Source of the DNA: Cylindrospermum sp. FACHB-282
Lineage (GTDB): Bacteria > Cyanobacteriota > Cyanobacteriia > Cyanobacteriales > Nostocaceae
DNA length: 64,000 nucleotides
Assembly: GCF_014697195.1 (NCBI RefSeq)
Contig: NZ_JACJRJ010000007.1
Coordinates: 62,001-126,000 of the forward strand
Direction of reading: 5' to 3'
The position numbers and the translations under genes were made by a program. The number at the start of each line of letters is the position of its first letter. Position 1 is the first letter of the stretch. A model generated the notes under the pieces. It was not told the DNA's origin and ran no database searches. It saw only the letters and a program-made list of their open reading frames with translations. Below, piece by piece: positions 57,893 through 64,000 of the stretch.

Positions 57893-58771
57893 ATGAACAA
57901 TTGGAAAGGCTATTTAACAAATTACCGTTTGCGGCAACGTCGCTGGTTTTATCCGTTAATTTCGGCAGTAGTCGCCCTTAGTGTGTGCCTGAGCAATCCT
58001 TTGCCTGGAAGGGCTTTAGACATTTGGCAGATTATACGCAAGGGATCGGAGATCGCACCGCAAGTAACGCAGATAATTCAACTGTCTGGTTTATCGATGA
58101 GAGACGAAGTTGAACTTGGTAAGCAGATGAATCAGGAATTGCAAGACGGAGGTGTGCGAATTAACCGCAATCCTGAGATAAATCGCTATGTTGAGCAAAT
58201 TGGACGGCGTTTAGTAGCTAATAGCAGTCGCCCCAATCTCCCTTATACCTTTCAGGTAGTTGATGATAATGCTGTTAACGCTTTTGCAACCCTAGGAGGC
58301 TTTGTTTATCTCAACACGGGTTTACTGAAGACCGCAGACAATGAAGCCGAACTAGCTAGTGTTATCGCCCATGAAATGGGTCATATTGAGGGCAAACACT
58401 TAATAGAACAGATCCGGCAAAAATCCATCGCTAGTGGTATTGCTACAGTCACAGGTTTAAATCGCAATCAAGTAGTAGGTATTGGTGTAGACCTAGCCCT
58501 CAACCGCCCTCTCAGTCGTCAAGATGAATTTAATGCTGACAAAAGAGGATTAAGCACTTTGACACGGGCTGGTTATGCCCAATCTGGAATGGTTTCGTTT
58601 ATGACAAAGCTGCTCAGTAAGGGTTCTGGTCCCACATTTTTGAGTACCCATCCCGCAACTGGCGATCGCATTAATGCTCTCAAACGTCAGATTAATGCCC
58701 AACCTAATAATGGGAGTTACGGGTTGGATAATACCGCTTATCAAGCTAATGTCCGAAGATTTGTGCGTTAA
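57893..58771 (+). CDS. M48-family metalloprotease, exported
   Basis: 292 residues. Signal region WFYPLISAVVALSVCLSNPLPGRA. Zinc site VIAHEMGHIEGKH (HExxH) with third ligand in QDEFNADKRGL, and the strand VDDNAVNAFATLGGFVYLNTGLL that typifies BepA/YfgC- and Oma1-like peptidases; lacks the TPR tail of BepA. Probably quality control of envelope proteins. Complete. Confidence 0.92.
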   Translation: MNNWKGYLTNYRLRQRRWFYPLISAVVALSVCLSNPLPGRALDIWQIIRKGSEIAPQVTQIIQLSGLSMRDEVELGKQMNQELQDGGVRINRNPEINRYVEQIGRRLVANSSRPNLPYTFQVVDDNAVNAFATLGGFVYLNTGLLKTADNEAELASVIAHEMGHIEGKHLIEQIRQKSIASGIATVTGLNRNQVVGIGVDLALNRPLSRQDEFNADKRGLSTLTRAGYAQSGMVSFMTKLLSKGSGPTFLSTHPATGDRINALKRQINAQPNNGSYGLDNTAYQANVRRFVR

Positions 58772-58785
58772 CACTTGCTCGCTGA

Positions 58786-59550
58786 TTATGCTCGCTGTTT
58801 ATTGCGGCGATTAATTTGGACTTGGGTCGGATCAATGTTAATTACTGCTTCTTCCAAGGGTAGAAAGCGGACGCGATCGCTAAAAACGTTAGCTTGATAA
58901 ACCAGGTTATTTGTTGCATCAAATCCAGTCAACCAGCCACTCCGGGGATGATAAGCACCAGTATCGATGTCTAGCCACCCTTGTCCTTGGGCCAGTTTAC
59001 CAGCAGTAACACCAGGTAGAGTAAAGGTAATGGTATGGCCGACGATAATCAGCTTATCTGAAAAGTATGGCTGTTGAATGCTGTGAAATTCATCGCGTAT
59101 CCAACAAAGTTGATCTGAAGTTTGTTCTGCCACCGATTTAGCTGGATCAACACCTGCATGAGCTAACCATATATCCCCCAAGTCGAGATATGTAGGCAAA
59201 GTCTTAAACCAATCGAGATGTTCATGGGGAATTATGGCTGCGTCGTAACTGGCAAGGGTTGCTTGCCCACCACTGTACAGCCATGCTTGCATAATTGAAG
59301 AAAAGTTATCTCTATTCTGACTCAGAATGCTTAATAACATCTGCTCATGATTGCCTAGCAAACAAGAGTAGTTACTTTGCTTCACAAACTCTACTACCTG
59401 AGAGCTTTGAGGCCCGCGATCAATTAAGTCTCCTAAAAAATAGACTTGATCTTCTGATGTGGGAGCGATCGCCTCCAACAATGCCATTAAACCTTTGTAG
59501 TGACCATGCACATCCCCAATGACAATTCTACGATGACTTTTTTTGCTCAT
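58786..59550 (-). CDS. PrpA-like serine/threonine (metallo)phosphatase
   Basis: 254 residues. Calcineurin-type motifs: VIGDVHGHYKGL, FLGDLIDRGPQS, LLGNHEQM, WLAHAGVD, IIVGHT. These are bacterial PPP-family phosphatases or Ap4A-hydrolase relatives. Convergent with the M48 gene (14 bases between stops). Confidence 0.9.
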   Translation of the reverse strand: MSKKSHRRIVIGDVHGHYKGLMALLEAIAPTSEDQVYFLGDLIDRGPQSSQVVEFVKQSNYSCLLGNHEQMLLSILSQNRDNFSSIMQAWLYSGGQATLASYDAAIIPHEHLDWFKTLPTYLDLGDIWLAHAGVDPAKSVAEQTSDQLCWIRDEFHSIQQPYFSDKLIIVGHTITFTLPGVTAGKLAQGQGWLDIDTGAYHPRSGWLTGFDATNNLVYQANVFSDRVRFLPLEEAVINIDPTQVQINRRNKQRA

Positions 59551-59774
59551 TGGCTCTTAGCTTGAATAATTTAGCTGAACACTCCTGCTACAGTTTAAGC
59601 TGTCTACTTTCCGAAAACAAAGCTCAAAAAAATTGACATCTCTAATTTTAATTTAATTTTTATGGTACAGGTCTGGTTAACTTGCGAAACAATTATCCAA
59701 TAAATTAGTGATTAGAGGCGTAGCGATCGCTTAAAATTTAGCTAATTCTTGTATAGCTAACTCTCAATCTTACA

Positions 59775-60059
59775 ATGTCTGATACATTTTCTGCTGAAAT
59801 TAGCTCACGCATCTGCAAGCACATGAATGAGGATCATGGTGAAGCCATAGTCCTTTATACTCATGCTTTTGGCGGTGTAACAAATGCCACAGCAGCCCAG
59901 ATGCTGTCAATTGATGCCCAAGGGATGAATTTAACAGCACAAGTAAATGGAGAAACGATACCAGTTCGCATTCAGTTTGATCATGTTTTAGCAGATGCAG
60001 AAGATGCACATCAAACCCTAATTGCCATGGTGAAGCAAGCGCGGGTACAAGCAAAATAA
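59775..60059 (+). CDS. DUF2470 protein
   Basis: 94 residues. Starts ISSRICKHMNEDHGEAIVLYTHAFGG and contains LSIDAQGMNLTAQV and IRIQFDHVL-type strands, the DUF2470 pattern (C-terminal domain of heme-oxygenase-like HugZ/pyridoxamine-oxidase proteins). Here it stands alone, without the FMN-binding part. Role unknown; heme or tetrapyrrole binding is a guess from the family. Confidence 0.88.
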   Translation: MSDTFSAEISSRICKHMNEDHGEAIVLYTHAFGGVTNATAAQMLSIDAQGMNLTAQVNGETIPVRIQFDHVLADAEDAHQTLIAMVKQARVQAK

Positions 60060-60329
60060 AAATCGCGTCAGTGAATCTCCTAGCTTTTTGGTTTATTAAT
60101 GCCGCCAAAAGCTGATAATGGGTAATCGGTTCTGCCAATTACCCATTAATGCCTAGGGGTTCGCGCAGCATCTTTGAGAGAAGTCATATCATCTCTGGCT
60201 AATTTAGTTATGATTCCTACATCTGTGCAAAAACAGGGTTTCCCTATTTCCCCATGCCAGAAAGCAAGAACTGCATTCTTAATGATAAGTCTTTAACCGG
60301 ACACGACATCAGCCCTAGGCATCACCTTT

Positions 60330-61124
60330 TCAATCTTCCGCTTGCAACAGCCAAAAGCCAGTGTAAGTCATCCCCGAATCATCAGGTTGCACCAACAAAA
60401 AATGCAATCCCCGACTTTGCTGTTTCCGCTGTTCATAAACCTTAGCGGCAGCTGTCACTTCTGAATCGTCAAACGTCGCCACAATCCACCTATCTTGCAA
60501 ACCAGCTTCTAAAATTAAGCCATCAGGCGCACCAGTAATGTAATTTAACGCCACAGGATCAGCTTGCTGTAACCAACGTGCTAAACCCATCGATTGCCTT
60601 CCCCCATAAATTATCACACCGGGAATGGACACCGTTGAGGCCAAACCGAGATTAATCGGTTTGAGAAATTCTGGTATGTGTAAAATGGGAATCGGGCGTT
60701 CTGTAAAAACATCAGCAATATCACCCGCTGGGAGTGTAGCAAAGCGCCACTTATCCCCCCAGAGGTTTTCTGGTAATGGTGCTGGAGGTGGTTTTTCCAC
60801 CGCTAAGGGAAATTGCTTTTCTTGCAACCACTGTTTTAATGCCAAAGTGCGGCGGTTAGGTTCAACATGAATACCTAAAGTGCGTCCAGCGGCTGCAATT
60901 AAACTCAAAGACTGAGGACGAAACACCTGAATTACATCTGGCAATTTTTTATTAGCTGCTAGCTGAAGTTGTGCAGCAACCCAAGCCGAATTCGCTTGTG
61001 ATTGGGGACAGGTAGCTGCATACTCAAAGCTGCGAGTCTGATCACAAATCGACAACTCCCATAATACCTGCCCTGTGGCATCCTTGAGCGGACGCTTGTA
61101 AAAATCAGCTTGCCAAATTGTCAT
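60330..61124 (-). CDS. Tab2/Atab2-family RNA-binding protein (DUF1092)
   Basis: 264 residues: WQADFYKRPLKDATGQVLWELSICD, VFRPQSLSLIAAAGRTLGIHVEPNRRT, LPLPENLWGDKWRFATLPAGDI-type segment, and VATFDDSEVTAAAKVYEQRKQQSRGLHFLLVQPDDSGMTYTGFWLL. Plant and algal homologues are needed for translation of photosystem mRNAs (psaB). Single gene. Confidence 0.92.
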   Translation of the reverse strand: MTIWQADFYKRPLKDATGQVLWELSICDQTRSFEYAATCPQSQANSAWVAAQLQLAANKKLPDVIQVFRPQSLSLIAAAGRTLGIHVEPNRRTLALKQWLQEKQFPLAVEKPPPAPLPENLWGDKWRFATLPAGDIADVFTERPIPILHIPEFLKPINLGLASTVSIPGVIIYGGRQSMGLARWLQQADPVALNYITGAPDGLILEAGLQDRWIVATFDDSEVTAAAKVYEQRKQQSRGLHFLLVQPDDSGMTYTGFWLLQAED

Positions 61125-61167
61125 GAGTTAAAAGAAAGGAATAAATACATCAAAAAAATTAGCAAAT

Positions 61168-62022
61168 CTAGCTAATATCTCGCGCTAAAGTAACAGCATG
61201 ATGGCGGATATGATCTTCAATAAAACTAGAGATAAAATAATAACTGTGGTCGTACCCTGTTTGGTAACGCAAGTTGAGGGGCTGATTAACTGTTGCACAA
61301 GCTTGCTCAAACACCTCTGGTAATAATTGCTCAGTTAAAAATTTATCAGCAGTTCCTTGATCAATGAGAATGGAACTATGATATCCCACTTGCTTAACTA
61401 ATTCACTAGCATCATAAGCCATCCAAGTTTCTTGATTACTTCCCAGATAACGGCTAAACGCTTTTTGTCCCCAAGGGCAGCGTATAGGTGCAGTGATAGG
61501 TGCAAAGGCGGAAACTGATTTGTATAGCTGTGGGTTTCGCAATGCACAGACTAGCGCCCCATGTCCCCCCATAGAATGACCAAAAATGCCTTGTTTATCA
61601 GGTTGGGTAGGGAAGTGTGCGTTGATTAAAGCGGGTAATTCTTCGACGACATAGCTATACATTTGATAATGCTGATGCCAATTTTCTGTAATAGCATCAA
61701 CATAAAAGCCTGCACCTGTGCCAAAATCCCACTCGTCATCCTCACCCACAATACCTGTATTTCGGGGGCTAGTATCCGGTGTAACCAACATTAAACCGTA
61801 CTCCGCCGCGTAGCGTTGCGCCCCCGCCTTCACCATAAAATTCTCTTCTGTACAAGTCAACCCGGAGAGGAAATAGAGAACCGGCACAGGTTTTTGTGTT
61901 GCTTGTGGTGGTTGATAAACAGCAAAGCGCATTTCTCCGTTACAGGTTGAGGAGAAATGGCGATAAAAGCCAACTTTGCCACCAAAGCATTTATATTCTG
62001 AGATGAGGTTAAGATTAGTCAT
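61168..62022 (-). CDS. fghA: S-formylglutathione hydrolase
   Basis: 284 residues. It hydrolyses S-formylglutathione to formate and glutathione. Nucleophile elbow in [53 protein letters not shown] (acid), and [15 protein letters not shown] (His). The partner dehydrogenase is encoded 1 kb upstream on the same strand, with a Uma2 gene in the other direction between them. Confidence 0.95.
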   Translation of the reverse strand: MTNLNLISEYKCFGGKVGFYRHFSSTCNGEMRFAVYQPPQATQKPVPVLYFLSGLTCTEENFMVKAGAQRYAAEYGLMLVTPDTSPRNTGIVGEDDEWDFGTGAGFYVDAITENWHQHYQMYSYVVEELPALINAHFPTQPDKQGIFGHSMGGHGALVCALRNPQLYKSVSAFAPITAPIRCPWGQKAFSRYLGSNQETWMAYDASELVKQVGYHSSILIDQGTADKFLTEQLLPEVFEQACATVNQPLNLRYQTGYDHSYYFISSFIEDHIRHHAVTLARDIS

Positions 62023-62074
62023 GAATGATTCGTTATTAGTTAAATGTAAGATGTGTTATGGCAATCTTATTTGA

Positions 62075-62193
62075 GGCGTTGCTGAATTAGAATATGAAAT
62101 TGGGAAATTCAACCTTTTTAAGCTTGATTCTTTGCGTCTTTGCGCCTTTGCGCCTTTGCGTGAGACATATTCATATTTTTAATCAGCAACGCC
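62075..62193. repeat. MITE-like element with 24-bp terminal inverted repeats
   Basis: Ends GGCGTTGCTGAATTAG... and its near-exact inverse ...TTAATCAGCAACGCC match over about 21 of 24 positions; TTTGCGCC repeats inside; no ORF. The GGCGTTGCTGA end is one I associate with insertion-sequence-derived small elements in Nostoc. Confidence 0.55.
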
Positions 62194-62381
62194 AAACTTC
62201 GGTATCTAGGAAAATGTGGGGTGTTCGGAGTTGCTTAGTCATTTACACTGAAAAAAATACAATTTAGGTATATTTTAATTTTAGCAAGAATACGCATAAT
62301 TTTTATTGAGTCTTAGGATAAAAGCGCGCCTTTTCATCAGAAAAGCTAAACTAAAAATACATCCCCATTCCAGCAGGAGCC

Positions 62382-62945
62382 ATGACCGCTACAACCGCCC
62401 AACCCCTCACCCTAGATGAGTTTCTGAAGCTCCCAGAAACTAAGCCTGTCGGCGAATACATCAACGGTGAAATTATTCTCAAGCCAATGCCTAAAGGAAG
62501 ACACAGCCGCTTACAAGGTAAACTCTGTGCTGTAATCAATCAAGTTACAGAAGAGCAGAAAATTGCTTATGGGTTTCCCGAATTACGGTGTAGTTTTGGA
62601 GGACGCTCAATCGTACCTGATGTAGCTGTATTTCAGTGGGGGCGCATACCATTCACAGTCAATGATGAAGTTCCTGATAACTTTGAAATCCCACCAGACT
62701 GGACAATTGAGATTCTCTCACCAGAACAAAAACCAAACAAAGTGATTGGCAATATTCTCCACTGTCTCAAGTATGGCAGTCGTCTTGGATGGTTTATTGA
62801 TCCTGATGACTTGAGTATTTTGGCATTTTTACCAGAGACACAGCCAGTGCTACTTCAAGGAGAAGATGTATTACCCCTCTTACCAGAAATTGAACTTATC
62901 CTAACCGTTAATCAAGTTTTTGCTTGGTTAAAGATGGGCCGTTAG
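62382..62945 (+). CDS. Uma2-family (DUF820) PD-(D/E)XK endonuclease-like protein
   Basis: 187 residues. LTLDEFLKLPETKPVGEYINGEIILKPMP, FGGRSIVPDVAVFQW (acidic residue), WTIEILSPEQKPNKVIGNILHCLKYGSRLGWFIDPDD, complete. AGGAG precedes the ATG. Shorter than the copy at 21168 and from a different branch. It is inserted between two genes of the formaldehyde pathway, opposite to both. Confidence 0.9.
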   Translation: MTATTAQPLTLDEFLKLPETKPVGEYINGEIILKPMPKGRHSRLQGKLCAVINQVTEEQKIAYGFPELRCSFGGRSIVPDVAVFQWGRIPFTVNDEVPDNFEIPPDWTIEILSPEQKPNKVIGNILHCLKYGSRLGWFIDPDDLSILAFLPETQPVLLQGEDVLPLLPEIELILTVNQVFAWLKMGR

Positions 62946-62983
62946 CGCGAATGTACGTTAGCTACAGCGTAACGCACCACTAA

Positions 62984-64000
<1,017 letters not shown>

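Overview
The window reads as chromosomal DNA of a filamentous, probably heterocystous (Nostoc/Anabaena-type) cyanobacterium. This rests on the content: a high-light-inducible protein, a helical carotenoid protein and a carotenoid-binding OCP-C-terminal homologue, a phytobilin-type GAF sensor, a Tab2/Atab2 protein, glycolate dehydrogenase GlcD and a group 1 sigma factor. Many copies of the HIP1 octamer GCGATCGC, heptanucleotide tandem repeats and numerous small palindromic repeats between genes support the same placement. Most genes are housekeeping and stand alone or in pairs.

Layout. 0-8.5 kb: a small peptide gene with a double-glycine-like leader, a Tat-exported caspase-fold protein without the catalytic dyad, sulfate adenylyltransferase, a Panacea-domain two-gene unit, MnmA and a SPOR-like protein. 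8.9-10.4 kb: the bifunctional NAD(P)H-hydrate repair enzyme. 10.8-14.3 kb: an AT-rich accessory island ending at tRNA-Lys(CTT). It carries a DUF4258/YgiT-type pair, a HigB/HigA pair, a DUF433 antitoxin whose DUF5615 partner is cut to 14 codons, and a large HEPN protein. 14.4-18.9 kb: a PAS-GAF-GAF histidine-kinase-like protein with a dual-cysteine (DXCF) cyanobacteriochrome signature but a broken kinase core, then a membrane protein and a GHL10-type glycoside hydrolase. 19.3-31.9 kb: glcD, a Uma2 endonuclease, miaA, gyrB, a 2.1 kb gene-free stretch, the principal sigma factor gene, an HLIP, a small secreted protein and a GyrA/ParC-type subunit.

32-42 kb: a response regulator whose stop codon is the first base triplet of a nine-copy heptamer repeat, a TPR protein carrying an in-frame palindromic repeat, and two paralogous MacAB-like export cassettes (fusion protein, permease, ATPase) around a TetR gene. 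Related palindromic sites lie in front of tetR and of the second cassette. 42-48.8 kb: helical carotenoid protein, an acidic disordered protein, a HAD phosphatase, QueG, the OCP C-terminal homologue, and an RsbW/RsbU-like partner-switch pair next to a NarL-type regulator. 49-56.4 kb: a WecB/TagA/CpsF glycosyltransferase, FtsE, a TPR-CHAT protease-fold protein, a membrane armadillo-type protein and an alpha/beta hydrolase that has lost two triad residues. 56.6-64 kb: DUF4330, M48 protease, PrpA-like phosphatase, DUF2470, Tab2, and the formaldehyde pair fghA and frmA (cut by the window end) separated by a second Uma2 gene.

The most interesting points are the recurring catalytically degenerate enzymes (caspase fold, histidine kinase, alpha/beta hydrolase), the toxin-antitoxin/HEPN island beside the tRNA, the Panacea unit with an unrecognised partner, the TetR-centred tandem exporters, and the orphan RiPP-like peptide.
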